NCBI GenBank assembly: GCA_002344065.1
Contig: DDTK01000015.1
Span: forward strand, 372,001 to 436,000
Source: Flammeovirgaceae bacterium UBA2366
Lineage (GTDB): Bacteria > Bacteroidota > Bacteroidia > Cytophagales > Cyclobacteriaceae
DNA length: 64,000 nt
Reading direction: 5' to 3'
In this document: positions 52,353 through 61,959 of the stretch, in pieces
Layout of the letters: the number at the start of each line of letters is the position of its first letter
Numbering within the stretch: the stretch's first letter is position 1
Position numbers and translations under genes: made by a program
The notes under the pieces: generated by a model
Databases searched by the model: none
What the model was told of the DNA's origin: nothing
Seen by the model: only the letters and a program-made list of their open reading frames with translations

Positions 52353-52641
52353 GATTTAATTATGGGTACAAGAGCGAATGTAAAAACTTCTACACGAGTT
52401 ATTTTGTTGATTTTAAGGTTCACTACAGATGATACAAGGGCTTTTATGAGGTATATTTAATCTGCGAATTTAATTGATTTGATTGTAAGCTTAAAAAAAT
52501 CAGAATCATTCGGAGAAGGAATCTTTAAAACAATTTTTCAATCGATTCCGTAACAACGGGAGGATTCGATTAGAGGCTTTTCAAAGGGGTATTTAATGGC
52601 ATAAAATGTGGTATCTTTGTGAAAGGTAATGGTTGGCTAAT
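52353..52641. other. Divergent intergenic region between the carbamoyltransferase operon and wzz-like gene
   Basis: About 289 bases, A/T-rich, no ORF worth naming. It holds the -7 candidate for the plus gene (52612-52619); no strict promoter match was found for the minus operon. Confidence 0.4.
52612..52619 (+). promoter_or_regulatory. -7 promoter element candidate of the wzz-like gene
   Basis: TATCTTTG, exact TAnnTTTG, 22 nt before the ATG. No TTG at the expected -33 distance, so support is partial. Confidence 0.45.
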
Positions 52642-54855
52642 ATGGATATTCTGTTTCTTTTAAAGGTAATTTGGAGGAAGAAGTGGTTATGGATAACCAT
52701 TCCTATTATTGCCAGTGGCGCTGCTTACTTCTTTACCCTTAATCAAATTCACAAATATAGGGCATCAACCCAATTGGCAACTGGATTTACCATGAATGAT
52801 CAGGTTCACCTGAAAGAGGAGTGGTTTAACCCCAGAGATGCGGATATAAAATTCAGCAACCTCCTGAGTTCAATGAATGCCGGGGCACCCGCCAACTTTG
52901 TTCAGTATAGACTATTGTTGCATGATTTGGATGAAAGGAGTATTCCTTTTCATCAACCTGATCCTGAGAAACTTCAAACGGATCTGGAAGAAATTAGCTA
53001 TGTCAAAAATCTGGTAACTTCAATGCTGGACAGTTTGAAACCTTTGTCTACCTCATCACCTGGTTATCCGGTGATCAGAAAGTTTTTGTCGGCTTATAAT
53101 TATGATTATTTAGTCATAAGATCAAACCTATCCATATACCGTATTCCAAATACTGACTTCATCCAGGTGGATTATGTTTCAGATAATCCGCAGTTGTCGG
53201 CATTAGCTGCCAATGCATTTTGTGAAGAATTTATTCGATTTAGTCGATCCTTAACGACAGAACGTGCTGGTGAATCAGTGGATTTCCTGAATTACCTGGT
53301 TATCCAGAAAAAATCTGAACTGGATGAAAAACTTGAAACTCAACGGTTGTTCAAAACCAGCAATAGTCTTTTTAGTGTTGAGAAGGAGGGTGAGAATAAG
53401 CTGGGGCAACTAACGGATCTTGAAAAGCAGCGTGATGAAATTAGAAGCTCACTATATCGCATTGAACTAACCAAAGGTAACTTAACGAGGCAGCTGAATG
53501 GATTAGCTGGAAACACTGCAAGTCCTCCCGATAATCAAAGGATTATTGAATTGCGGAATACAATCAACACGTTAAATGACCGATACATTACCGGTGGTCA
53601 AGTAGATACTATGTTAAGGGATTCGATCAGTTTTCTGAGGGAGCAGTTGCGAATTCAAACCATGAATAGTGGAAATAGCCAGTCTACCCCCACTTTGTCA
53701 AAAGCTGAGATTCAGAATAGTCTTAATGAGTTGGATGTAGAATATCAAGTAGCCAGAACGAATTTGTATACGGTTGAAGCAAAGATTAGGAATCTGCAGT
53801 ATAGTTTTTCTGGTTATGCATCCAAGGAAGCAAAACTAGCCGCAATTCAGCAAGAGGTTGATCTTGCTTCACAGGAATATTTAGAAGCAGTTGGTAAATT
53901 TAATGAAGCAAAAAATAAGCTTCTGACATCAAATACTCTTAGACAGGTTTCTGCCGCCTTTCCTCCGCAGGATCCATTATCAAATAAACGTATTTTGATT
54001 GTTGGATTGGCAGGCTTTAGCAGTTTTTCAATTTGTATTTTTGTTATTGTGTTGCTCGAGTTTCTGGATCAATCCATTCGGTCTATAGATAAGTTTAATT
54101 CGATTGTCAACTTGCCATTGATTGGTTCTGTAATCAAACTGAATGTCAATAATTTCAATATTCCACAAATCTTCAATCAGTCAGGAAGTGAAAATGGGGA
54201 ATTATTCAAGTCAATTTTACGCAAGCTCCGGCATGAAATCGTTTCGCTTAACTCCTCTGTACTCTTGGTGACGAGCTTGCGAAAAAATGAAGGAAAAACG
54301 TTTATTATTATCGCCTTATCGTACATATTGAGTTTAGTCAATAAGCGTGTATTGATTGTTGATACGAATTTCAGGAATAACATTCTTTCACGAACTATGC
54401 CTAAAGAGCAAGCAAAAGTTAAATCCATCGAAAACCGAAAACCTGTCGCAGGCTTTTTAGCTTCCTCAACGCAGCAAAAGGTAGATGAGGAAGAGGATAG
54501 TGAGATGGCTTACGAGTTGATAACACCAACTATTTATAAGAATGTATTCATTGTTACAAATGGTGGTGGTGGCGCGGCTTCGCCTGCCGAAATACTAAGC
54601 GGACGAAATTTTAAGAGTTTGATTGATGGCTTCAAGGCTAATTTTGACTACATTATTTTAGAGGGTGGCGCCTTAAATGATTATGCAGACACTAAAGAAC
54701 TGGTTCAGTATGTTGATAAAGTTGTTACGATATTCTCTGCGCAATCGGTTATTTCTCAGCAAGATCGTGAATCAATCCATTACCTGAATTCGTTAGGAAA
54801 TAAATTTGGAGGCTGTATCCTTAACCGCATTGATCCTAAGGACTATAAATTGTAA
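52642..54855 (+). CDS. Wzz/BY-kinase-like polysaccharide co-polymerase with degenerate nucleotide site
   Basis: 737 residues from the ATG at 52642 (a TTG three codons up is less likely). Two membrane helices (about 15-33 and 450-470) enclose a periplasmic region of mixed beta and coiled coil (about 215-420), the Wzz layout. The cytoplasmic P-loop domain (about 510-737) matches BY-kinases but is altered: TSLRKNEGKT near 548 replaces the usual proline/glycine-rich Walker A, VLIVDTNFRNN is the Walker A', and the C-terminal tyrosine cluster is absent. Likely sets chain length or export without being an active tyrosine kinase. First of the plus-strand glycan genes. Confidence 0.75.
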   Translation: MDILFLLKVIWRKKWLWITIPIIASGAAYFFTLNQIHKYRASTQLATGFTMNDQVHLKEEWFNPRDADIKFSNLLSSMNAGAPANFVQYRLLLHDLDERSIPFHQPDPEKLQTDLEEISYVKNLVTSMLDSLKPLSTSSPGYPVIRKFLSAYNYDYLVIRSNLSIYRIPNTDFIQVDYVSDNPQLSALAANAFCEEFIRFSRSLTTERAGESVDFLNYLVIQKKSELDEKLETQRLFKTSNSLFSVEKEGENKLGQLTDLEKQRDEIRSSLYRIELTKGNLTRQLNGLAGNTASPPDNQRIIELRNTINTLNDRYITGGQVDTMLRDSISFLREQLRIQTMNSGNSQSTPTLSKAEIQNSLNELDVEYQVARTNLYTVEAKIRNLQYSFSGYASKEAKLAAIQQEVDLASQEYLEAVGKFNEAKNKLLTSNTLRQVSAAFPPQDPLSNKRILIVGLAGFSSFSICIFVIVLLEFLDQSIRSIDKFNSIVNLPLIGSVIKLNVNNFNIPQIFNQSGSENGELFKSILRKLRHEIVSLNSSVLLVTSLRKNEGKTFIIIALSYILSLVNKRVLIVDTNFRNNILSRTMPKEQAKVKSIENRKPVAGFLASSTQQKVDEEEDSEMAYELITPTIYKNVFIVTNGGGGAASPAEILSGRNFKSLIDGFKANFDYIILEGGALNDYADTKELVQYVDKVVTIFSAQSVISQQDRESIHYLNSLGNKFGGCILNRIDPKDYKL

Positions 54856-54861
54856 TGTCCA

Positions 54862-55419
54862 TTAGTTGGATTCAATGGATTGATTAAATTCCTTCTCTTT
54901 TTCTATCAGGATACGCTTAACAATTGCCTTTGCAGACTCAAAGTCGATTAATTTATTATCACGGTATTCATTTGCTTTTTGAATCGCTTTTTGCAGTACA
55001 TGAACATCTGCTTTCTTTCGGAATGGTTCGCGAAGAGGCTCAACATCAAAATCAACAGGAAAATGCTTCTTGGTCAGATCAAATATCTGGTCTGAAGATT
55101 TTATTTCGCCCAACCTATTAATATCATCTAGTAGTAAATTGGCCTTGCTTTCTGTTACTTCATCTAACGCTTTCAGAAGTTGATCAAGTGTAATGTTTGA
55201 TGCATGAATATCCTTAATAACTTCTTTAGATAGCTGGTTGGTTTGAGTCTTTACTTTTTTTATTTTTTCAGTAATCTTCTTCGGTAGAAAAGCAGGTTCA
55301 GTATCCTTAAGAAGTTCATTGGCAATTACTGCCGGGGCATACTGTTTGTACAGCACATATCCAATTACTGTAATTGTTGAGAGAATTAGAATTACCAGTA
55401 TTAATTTTTTGTTTATCAT
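54862..55419 (-). CDS. Membrane-anchored helical protein of unknown function
   Basis: 185 residues from the ATG at 55419 (the longer frame to 55503 lacks support). One N-terminal helix (about 5-23) anchors an otherwise charged helical, probably coiled-coil region rich in Lys/Glu/Leu. No family recognised. It lies antiparallel between the wzz-like and flippase genes, 6 nt from the former's stop. Confidence 0.6.
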   Translation of the reverse strand: MINKKLILVILILSTITVIGYVLYKQYAPAVIANELLKDTEPAFLPKKITEKIKKVKTQTNQLSKEVIKDIHASNITLDQLLKALDEVTESKANLLLDDINRLGEIKSSDQIFDLTKKHFPVDFDVEPLREPFRKKADVHVLQKAIQKANEYRDNKLIDFESAKAIVKRILIEKEKEFNQSIESN

Positions 55420-55594
55420 GTCTATGTTCACCGAAATATAACTAGAACTGTGGTATTTAAATGCTTTAGGTAGCAGTAGCGATGTTTTCTGATTGTTACG
55501 CAACTATAATTTGATTGCATAAATATGGTAAAATGGCTGCACTAGATTTAGCAAAGTTATAGAATCAAGGATTATCTTTACCATAAATCTATTC

Positions 55595-56947
55595 ATGTTG
55601 GCAACAAATAGGGGTTCGATTAATTGGATAAATCATGGTGCATTTTCTCTGTTAAATCAGGTCTTTGCAGTTCTCTTAGGATTTGGTAGTATCTTTTTTC
55701 TGGTGCGAGTTATACCTCCTTCTGAAGTTGGCGTTTGGGTATTATTCACCAGCGTTGGGGGTATTTTGGAGACTTTGCGCATCGGTTTCATTCGAACCCC
55801 ATTTGTAAGCATGCTCGTGGTTGCTGAGGAACGAGAATATGCAAAAATTATTCAGAATTCCCTCATTCTCCATATTTTACTGACCTGCTTGATTGGCATT
55901 CTTTTATTGGCCAGTGCCGAACAGCTTGCAAAGTTTTGGTATTCCGAAAACCTAGAACAGCTCTTTTACATTTATTCCGTGAATTCATTTGTTTTAATTG
56001 CGTTTTTTCATTTTGAATATTTATTACAATCGAGGCTGGAGTTCAAAGCAATCTTTATTTCCAATTTTATCAGGTTGTTTATAGTTTTTGCCTATATCTT
56101 AGGATATTATGTTAGTGGTAATCGACCTTCATTGAATGAGTTAGCCATTGTGCAAATTGGCTCTACAATTGTGGCATCTTTTTTTTCATTTCAACTAATA
56201 AAAGGCAAGATACCCGAGCTTAAAAGGAGTCAGTTAGATGTTACTATTCTTAAAAAGTTGTTCCATTTGGGGAAGTACACGTTTGGTACAAATATCAGCT
56301 CTATGCTTATTAAGAATACTGACAGTTGGATGATTGGCCGCTTTATTTCTACTGCAGGAGTAGCTATGTACAATCCAGCGTTACGGATTTCAAACATTGT
56401 TGAAGTGCCTACATTGGCTATTGCTAATATTGTATTTCCACAAGTAGGAAATAAAATGCGCGAGTCTGGTGTTGAGGGTGTTCAATCAATCTATTATAAG
56501 TCAGTTAGCCTAATACTGGCCGTTATGCTTCCTGTGGTGCTGCCGGTTTATTTTATGGCAGATTTCATAATTCTAATCCTTTTCGGGAAGGAGTACATGG
56601 AAGCGGTTCCTATCTTACAAGTCACTATCTTTTATACTATTCTTGTGCCCTTTAGCCGGCAATTTGGAACGATTATGGACGCACTGCAAATGCCTAAGTT
56701 GAATTTTTACATATCCTTACTCATGGCGATTCTTAACGTTGTGCTGAACTACTATTTACTACAGTCTTTTGGTGTGATTGGTGCAGCGTACAGCACAGTT
56801 ATATCATTCTGTTTTATTTTTGTTGTTTGTCAATCTATTCTTTATTACAAGTTTAAAATCAATACCCTGAGAGTTTTTGTAGAATTAATCTCCTGGTATA
56901 CTTATGGATGGCATTTTTTTAGGTCTTGGTTAAGCAATAAGAAGTGA
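55595..56947 (+). CDS. Oligosaccharide flippase (Wzx/MATE-like)
   Basis: 450 residues, about 12-14 membrane helices, opening INWINHGAFSLLNQVFAVLLGF, with the PST/Wzx pattern (for example TNISSMLIKNTDSWMIGRF around 230-248). It should move lipid-linked glycan repeat units across the inner membrane. Its stop overlaps a micro-ORF start (ATGA), and the polymerase gene follows. Confidence 0.85.
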   Translation: MLATNRGSINWINHGAFSLLNQVFAVLLGFGSIFFLVRVIPPSEVGVWVLFTSVGGILETLRIGFIRTPFVSMLVVAEEREYAKIIQNSLILHILLTCLIGILLLASAEQLAKFWYSENLEQLFYIYSVNSFVLIAFFHFEYLLQSRLEFKAIFISNFIRLFIVFAYILGYYVSGNRPSLNELAIVQIGSTIVASFFSFQLIKGKIPELKRSQLDVTILKKLFHLGKYTFGTNISSMLIKNTDSWMIGRFISTAGVAMYNPALRISNIVEVPTLAIANIVFPQVGNKMRESGVEGVQSIYYKSVSLILAVMLPVVLPVYFMADFIILILFGKEYMEAVPILQVTIFYTILVPFSRQFGTIMDALQMPKLNFYISLLMAILNVVLNYYLLQSFGVIGAAYSTVISFCFIFVVCQSILYYKFKINTLRVFVELISWYTYGWHFFRSWLSNKK

Positions 56948-56998
56948 TGAGTAATTTATTTCTGGTACAGAGAAGTGTCTTTAAAATTCTAATTTGGT

Positions 56999-57103
56999 TT
57001 GAGTAAAAAAGTTACAGAAAAAGATTTGGTTAAGGCAGCGGTTATTGTATTTGTGGTAACGGTGTACCTTTTCATGCTGCTAAAAATTGTTATCCTCAAA
57101 TGA
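56999..57103 (+). CDS. Possible 34-aa membrane micro-protein between flippase and polymerase
   Basis: TTG start, 34 codons: SKKVTEKDLVK then one membrane helix (about 14-31). The TGA overlaps the ATG of the polymerase gene (ATGA at 57100-57103), suggesting translational coupling. A 19-codon ORF (56947-57006) starts in the flippase stop and ends just inside it, forming a chain of overlaps. The non-ATG start and short length keep confidence modest. Confidence 0.45.
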   Translation: MSKKVTEKDLVKAAVIVFVVTVYLFMLLKIVILK

Positions 57104-58524
57104 AGTCGCGTGTTATCACTTTCCTGATCGTGTTAACAGTAACTGTTATTTCAGTAGCGATATCTTATTTCATGGCTTCAGGTACTATTATAATTGGCCC
57201 GTTGATAATCCTTGGAGTTTTTGGTTTTTTTATTGTAAGTGCAGTCGTTTATGACTTTAGTATCGGTGTATATATACTTTTTCTGATGGGCACATTTATG
57301 TTTTATGTCGCTCGTATTATTACAGCACCTATTCCCTTTGGTATTTTTTATGACGCATTGGTTGTTATAACGTTTGCCGGTATTTTCCTAAACATCAAAC
57401 AACAAAAGGACTGGACTTCATTTAACAATGCTTTTACTGTTTTCTTCATCGTCATAACAGCCTATCAGATACTCCAATTGTTTAATCCCAATGCTGTATC
57501 AATAAATGGTTGGTTGGTCTCCATGCGTAATAATACCTCCTTGTTGTTATACATTATTTTTTTTCAACTTTTTATAGCGATAAAAAATATTAAATGGTTT
57601 ACTGTACTCTGGTTGGGCGTAGCTTTGATTGTTGCTCTTTATGGGATTTACCAGGAGGTATTTGGGTTAACGGCCTTTGAATGGCGTTGGATCTATGAAG
57701 CACCAGGTCGTTTTGAGCTTTTTTTTGTATGGGGCAGTATGCGAAAGTTTTCTTTTCTATCTGATCCTGCCGCCTATGGTATGTTCCTTTCAATAAGTGG
57801 TTTGGCCCTGGTGGCATTGGCATTCGGTCCGTATAAAATGCATTGGAAATTTATTTTTATAGCAACTTCAATTATTGTTTTTGTAGCCATGCTTTATTCC
57901 GGTACCCGCACGGCTACTGCTATGGTAGCTGTAGGTCTTTTATTTTTGATTTTATTAAACATTAACAGCACAAAGGTCATTCTGTTTGCTATGGTTATTG
58001 TACTTGCAGGTGGAATTGTGTTTTTTGGACCTTTCTATAGTCCTGAAATAATTCGACTCCGTTCTACATTTACCCCATCTGAAGATGCCTCCATGGGCGT
58101 CAGAGATTATAAGCGTCTCCGCTGGCAGTATTATATTCAGAAGCATCCTATAGGTGGTGGGTTAATGACCACCGGATTAAGCGGACAAGCCTATTCTCCA
58201 GGTCACCCATTGGCAGGAGACTGGGATCCTGATAGTGGTTACCTGGCAACTGCACTGGAACTTGGATGGATTGGATTAATAATTTTTATATCTTTCTTTG
58301 CTATAGTAATGATTAAAGGTGTAAACAACCAATTTTTAATCGTGGATCCACTGCTTCGAAATTTAAACTTGGTGTATACAGTTCCATTCTTTGCTTTATC
58401 CGTGGGACATTTTACGCAACATGCGATGTTCTCAAGACCTGCTAATCTTATTGTTATTGCTACTTATGCACTGTTAATTCGCTTACCCCAATTCGACAGA
58501 TTAAAATCAGATAAAATTGTTTAA
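57100..58524 (+). CDS. O-antigen polymerase/ligase-like membrane protein (Wzy/WaaL)
   Basis: 474 residues, about 11-12 membrane helices and one large periplasmic loop (about 315-380; RSTFTPSEDASMGVRDY...HPIGGGLMTTG), typical of Wzy polymerases and WaaL ligases. The loop RLRW and the HPIGGG segment match O-antigen ligase family proteins. Which of the two reactions it performs cannot be decided; with flippase and Wzz adjacent, polymerisation is more likely. Confidence 0.8.
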   Translation: MKSRVITFLIVLTVTVISVAISYFMASGTIIIGPLIILGVFGFFIVSAVVYDFSIGVYILFLMGTFMFYVARIITAPIPFGIFYDALVVITFAGIFLNIKQQKDWTSFNNAFTVFFIVITAYQILQLFNPNAVSINGWLVSMRNNTSLLLYIIFFQLFIAIKNIKWFTVLWLGVALIVALYGIYQEVFGLTAFEWRWIYEAPGRFELFFVWGSMRKFSFLSDPAAYGMFLSISGLALVALAFGPYKMHWKFIFIATSIIVFVAMLYSGTRTATAMVAVGLLFLILLNINSTKVILFAMVIVLAGGIVFFGPFYSPEIIRLRSTFTPSEDASMGVRDYKRLRWQYYIQKHPIGGGLMTTGLSGQAYSPGHPLAGDWDPDSGYLATALELGWIGLIIFISFFAIVMIKGVNNQFLIVDPLLRNLNLVYTVPFFALSVGHFTQHAMFSRPANLIVIATYALLIRLPQFDRLKSDKIV

Positions 58525-58527
58525 TAT

Positions 58528-59226
58528 ATGACGACTATGAGATTCCTTACCTATTTAGTATGGCTTGGAGTGGTAGCTTCCCAGGCACAAAACATTGATT
58601 ACAATAAAATTATATTACCGGATCGGGTTCAAACTACTGATTTTGGTGAGAAATTGGTTCAGTTGGCCTGGAAAAATCATCCGACAAATGAAATTTTACG
58701 ACATGAATTGATGATTGCCCAATTGCAGGTAGGTAAGGCACCGGCCGAGTGGTTAAAAATGATAACTATTCAGGGAAACATCAATGAATATAACATTAAC
58801 GAACCAGACGGGAATGTTCCTGTTTTCTTTCCGCGTTACAATTTTGGCATATTAATACCCCTTGGTGTTTTTGTATCCAATCCTAATGAGACGAAACAAA
58901 ACAGACAACGTTTATCGATAGCCCAGGAGGATATAAACGCTCAGAAGCTTGAGGTGCGAAGGGTGGTATTGAAAGCTTACAACGAGTACCAGTTGCGGGA
59001 GAAAATATTCAAAATTCAGTCCCAACAATTTTCTGATATTGAAAGTAACTTCAAATTGGTTGAGCAACGTTTTAAAAATGGTGAAATAACGTTTGAGGTT
59101 TATACAGCAAGCCAAACTGACCTCAATCGGGCATCAATTCTATTGCTGGAGGCTGATCGTGATTTTAAAAATTCCAAACTTGATTTGGAGCAATTGATTG
59201 GCCTAAGACTAGAAGATGTAATGTGA
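58528..59226 (+). CDS. Half-length TolC-like outer-membrane protein
   Basis: 232 residues with a signal peptide (ends SQAQ). Two long coiled-coil helices (about 45-75 and 130-230) match TolC family proteins (NEYQLREKIFKIQ, RFKNGEITFEVY, AQSDLNRAS-like TASQTDLNRA), but the protein has only one of the usual two repeats of roughly 200 residues. It lies 3 nt after the polymerase gene. No Wza/OPX export protein is in the window, so it may take that role; inference. Confidence 0.65.
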   Translation: MTTMRFLTYLVWLGVVASQAQNIDYNKIILPDRVQTTDFGEKLVQLAWKNHPTNEILRHELMIAQLQVGKAPAEWLKMITIQGNINEYNINEPDGNVPVFFPRYNFGILIPLGVFVSNPNETKQNRQRLSIAQEDINAQKLEVRRVVLKAYNEYQLREKIFKIQSQQFSDIESNFKLVEQRFKNGEITFEVYTASQTDLNRASILLLEADRDFKNSKLDLEQLIGLRLEDVM

Positions 59227-59284
59227 TTTTAATTTAACAAAGTGCTTTTTGAAGTTTAAAAATTTTCCTGAATACTGTATATTT

Positions 59285-59327
59285 GGTCTCTAAAAATTTT
59301 TTTAGTGCTGATAAGAGACCCTTTTTT
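59285..59327 (+). terminator. Terminator or attenuator upstream of acyltransferase gene
   Basis: Stem GGTCTCT/AGAGACC with a 22-base A/T-rich loop and six Ts (59322-59327), ending 2 nt before the ATG of the acyltransferase gene. It could end the glycan transcript or control the next gene. Confidence 0.6.
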
Positions 59328-59329
59328 AG

Positions 59330-60403
59330 ATGAGTTCGATTTCGGTTAATGCTGTTAAACCTAATAGACGTGGATGGATTGATTATGCCAGAGGCTTCGT
59401 CATCATTTATGTTGTTTACCGACACGGATTAACCGGATTGCTGAACTCCGGAGTAGATATTGCGAACGTTATCTATTTGGTTCAGGAATCAAGTATGCCT
59501 GTTTTTTTTATTGTTTCAGGGATTTTCATTCATTCGAGTGCCCTGAAGCGTGGACTAGACACGTTTGTTCGGTTTAAGTTTGAATCCCTACTTTATCCTT
59601 ACCTGGTGTGGGCAAGCATTCACCTTGCCATACAAATTTTGTTCAAAACCTACTCGAATTCTGATAAGGATTTATATTATTTCGTGTACCTGTTTATTTA
59701 CCCACGTGCAATCGATCAGTTTTGGTACTTGTATACGCTGTTTGCTGTTATGTTTCTGTTCGCAGTACTTAATTTCAAGCTCTTGAAGTTTAATGCTCTT
59801 GCTAACCTGTTGCTGGCAGTGGCATTATATTTCATATCCTTTTATGTTGAGACCAATTATTTAGCCATTCATGATGCATTCTTTTATTATATATTTCTTG
59901 TTTTTGGCTTTTTAATAGCCGATGCCATATTTGATGTCAATGGTATTTTTTTCCGGGGCAAGTGGTTGATTTATGTTCTCCCGGTTTTTGCTTTGTTACA
60001 GGTATACTGGTTTTTCCATTACCCTGATGTTCATTTTGTGAAGGAGCTTGATTATATTGGTTTTATATTGTTTGTGCCCATAACCATCATCGGAGCGTTG
60101 CTGCTGTTTTTTATCTCCTATAAACTCGATCAATGGGGCTTTCTTAAAACACTTAAATACATTGGTAGCCATTCGTTGTACATCTACATTATGCATTTGA
60201 TTTTTACAAGTGCTATTCGGGTGCTCTTGCTAAAGTTCTATCCTTCAATCGAACCTTTTGTGTTGCTGATTCTTATTATTATTGGCGGTGTAGTGATACC
60301 CATTATTTGCTACCGTGTTCTTATTAAACTAGGGTTTAATTCACTGTTTGTGCCCCCTGAAAGTTTACGCAAGATTATTTATTTCGGGAGTAAACCTCAA
60401 TAG
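59330..60403 (+). CDS. Acyltransferase 3 family membrane protein (OafA-like)
   Basis: 357 residues with about ten helices. Begins RRGWIDYARGFVIIYVVYRH (R-x10-H, the conserved opening of acyltransferase 3 family enzymes) and has MPVFFIVSGIF and the paired PFW-like Q/D-F-W-Y segment (IDQFWYLYTLF). Such enzymes O-acetylate or succinylate sugars at the membrane. Its 3' end overlaps the convergent GT-C gene by 29 nt. Confidence 0.8.
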   Translation: MSSISVNAVKPNRRGWIDYARGFVIIYVVYRHGLTGLLNSGVDIANVIYLVQESSMPVFFIVSGIFIHSSALKRGLDTFVRFKFESLLYPYLVWASIHLAIQILFKTYSNSDKDLYYFVYLFIYPRAIDQFWYLYTLFAVMFLFAVLNFKLLKFNALANLLLAVALYFISFYVETNYLAIHDAFFYYIFLVFGFLIADAIFDVNGIFFRGKWLIYVLPVFALLQVYWFFHYPDVHFVKELDYIGFILFVPITIIGALLLFFISYKLDQWGFLKTLKYIGSHSLYIYIMHLIFTSAIRVLLLKFYPSIEPFVLLILIIIGGVVIPIICYRVLIKLGFNSLFVPPESLRKIIYFGSKPQ

Positions 60404-61958
60404 TACCCGGATAGACAATCCGGGGCGCATCAAACGTGTCGATTAACTGATATTCCTCTTTTAATTTTTCCCTGATCGCAAAGGGGTAAAAATTGTTAAG
60501 CGTAGGGATATGCTCAAATATTACCAGATCATAGTAATGATCGCTTATTCGCGATGTAAAATGCCGAAGCTCGCGATCAAACATGCCTACGCCCAGGTGG
60601 TACCATAGTGGACCCTTTTCTAACCTATAATTAGCTTCTACTGCCAGCGGGGTTAATTCTGACATATTCAGGACGATGGGTTCTTTGAGGGTGCGTACCT
60701 CTTGAACCTGCTTGATGACCCGGTCAATCCCACTCACCGTGCTCGCGGGCATGCGTATGTGCTTAAACGAATGTAACGATGACTCTTTCCAGGTGGATAA
60801 ATCTGCATAAAGATTGCATTCCGGGGGTTGAAGGATATAGGTGTTTATAGAAACTACATCATTATCCACTTGAGTTACCAAAGCTTTAGCAATAAATCGA
60901 TCAGCATATTTCCAATACTTTTCCGACCACCATAAGGCGATTAAAATAGTGAATACAGTAAACGTGAAGGGCGATTGATACCAACTTTCTTTTTGTAATT
61001 GAAAAAGGATAAACGCGCAACAAAAGGCATGAAAGAATATATTATTGTCCTTCGGAACATAACTTGTTACCTGGTAAATCATGGCCTGAACAAGAATGCC
61101 AACAACCAACACGCCAAAGGAAAATTCAACCCGCGTGATTGATCCCTTTCTCCATTGGCTAAAGAGAAGGATCGTTATGACGAGCAGGTAAAACTTTTCC
61201 CAGCGCGACTCTTCCATATTAATCCTAATAAGATCATATACCGATAGCCTGGAAAAGTGTGGTGGTTGACCATAGTTGAACCAATACGAAAACTCGTATT
61301 GTAAGAAGGGCAATATGAATAACAGAAAGAATACGATAACAGCCAATCCGAAAAAGATACCGTGTTTAACGGTTCGTGATTGATAGTTGTGCACAGCCAT
61401 CACGGCAAGTGCAATGAATAGCCCTAATGCTCCAGCGTCTTGCTTGGTAAAGAAAGCCAGTGTTATGAAAAAGGCTGAGGCTCCAAGGAGGAGTAATGAT
61501 AGTTTTTGCTGTGGGGTGTTTAAATATTGGAATAGGAAACCCAGTGCTATAAGCTGAAAAATAATAACGGTGTGGTTGTATTGAGGCCAATACAAGCCCA
61601 GGATGAACGTAAGGGAGAATATCAGGATACTCAAAAACCGGGTGTAAAATGATGCTCCATTGTTGACGAGAATCCAGCGAAACGCGACACCGGAAATAAT
61701 ATTCATAACGGCTTGCGCTTTGGCCAATGTGTATAAGGATGGTCCAAAGATTTTGAAGAATAGGGCCGGTATTATCCATGAACCTGCCCCCATGGGGATG
61801 CCAAAATCTTTGAAGGGGATTTCACCAAGATATAACCTATAGGCACCCTCCCAGATCATGTATAAGTTAATCTGGTAGGATAAATCAAAGAACAACGGCA
61901 ATAGTGAAAAGCCTGTTATGGGGAGTAATTCAATAGAAAGAAGGGTCCACTTTTTCAT
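60375..61958 (-). CDS. GT-C fold membrane glycosyltransferase
   Basis: 527 residues with about 11 membrane helices; the first loop contains EGAYRLYLGEIPFKDFG, a DxD-like acidic opening common in polyprenyl-phosphate-sugar-dependent GT-C enzymes (GT39/GT83/GT87 type), and the C-terminus is a soluble domain of about 170 residues. Donor would be a polyprenyl-phosphate sugar. It starts 1 nt after the stop of the second GT-C gene, so the two form an operon. Confidence 0.75.
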   Translation of the reverse strand: MKKWTLLSIELLPITGFSLLPLFFDLSYQINLYMIWEGAYRLYLGEIPFKDFGIPMGAGSWIIPALFFKIFGPSLYTLAKAQAVMNIISGVAFRWILVNNGASFYTRFLSILIFSLTFILGLYWPQYNHTVIIFQLIALGFLFQYLNTPQQKLSLLLLGASAFFITLAFFTKQDAGALGLFIALAVMAVHNYQSRTVKHGIFFGLAVIVFFLLFILPFLQYEFSYWFNYGQPPHFSRLSVYDLIRINMEESRWEKFYLLVITILLFSQWRKGSITRVEFSFGVLVVGILVQAMIYQVTSYVPKDNNIFFHAFCCAFILFQLQKESWYQSPFTFTVFTILIALWWSEKYWKYADRFIAKALVTQVDNDVVSINTYILQPPECNLYADLSTWKESSLHSFKHIRMPASTVSGIDRVIKQVQEVRTLKEPIVLNMSELTPLAVEANYRLEKGPLWYHLGVGMFDRELRHFTSRISDHYYDLVIFEHIPTLNNFYPFAIREKLKEEYQLIDTFDAPRIVYPGTIEVYSRNK

Positions 61959-61959
61959 A

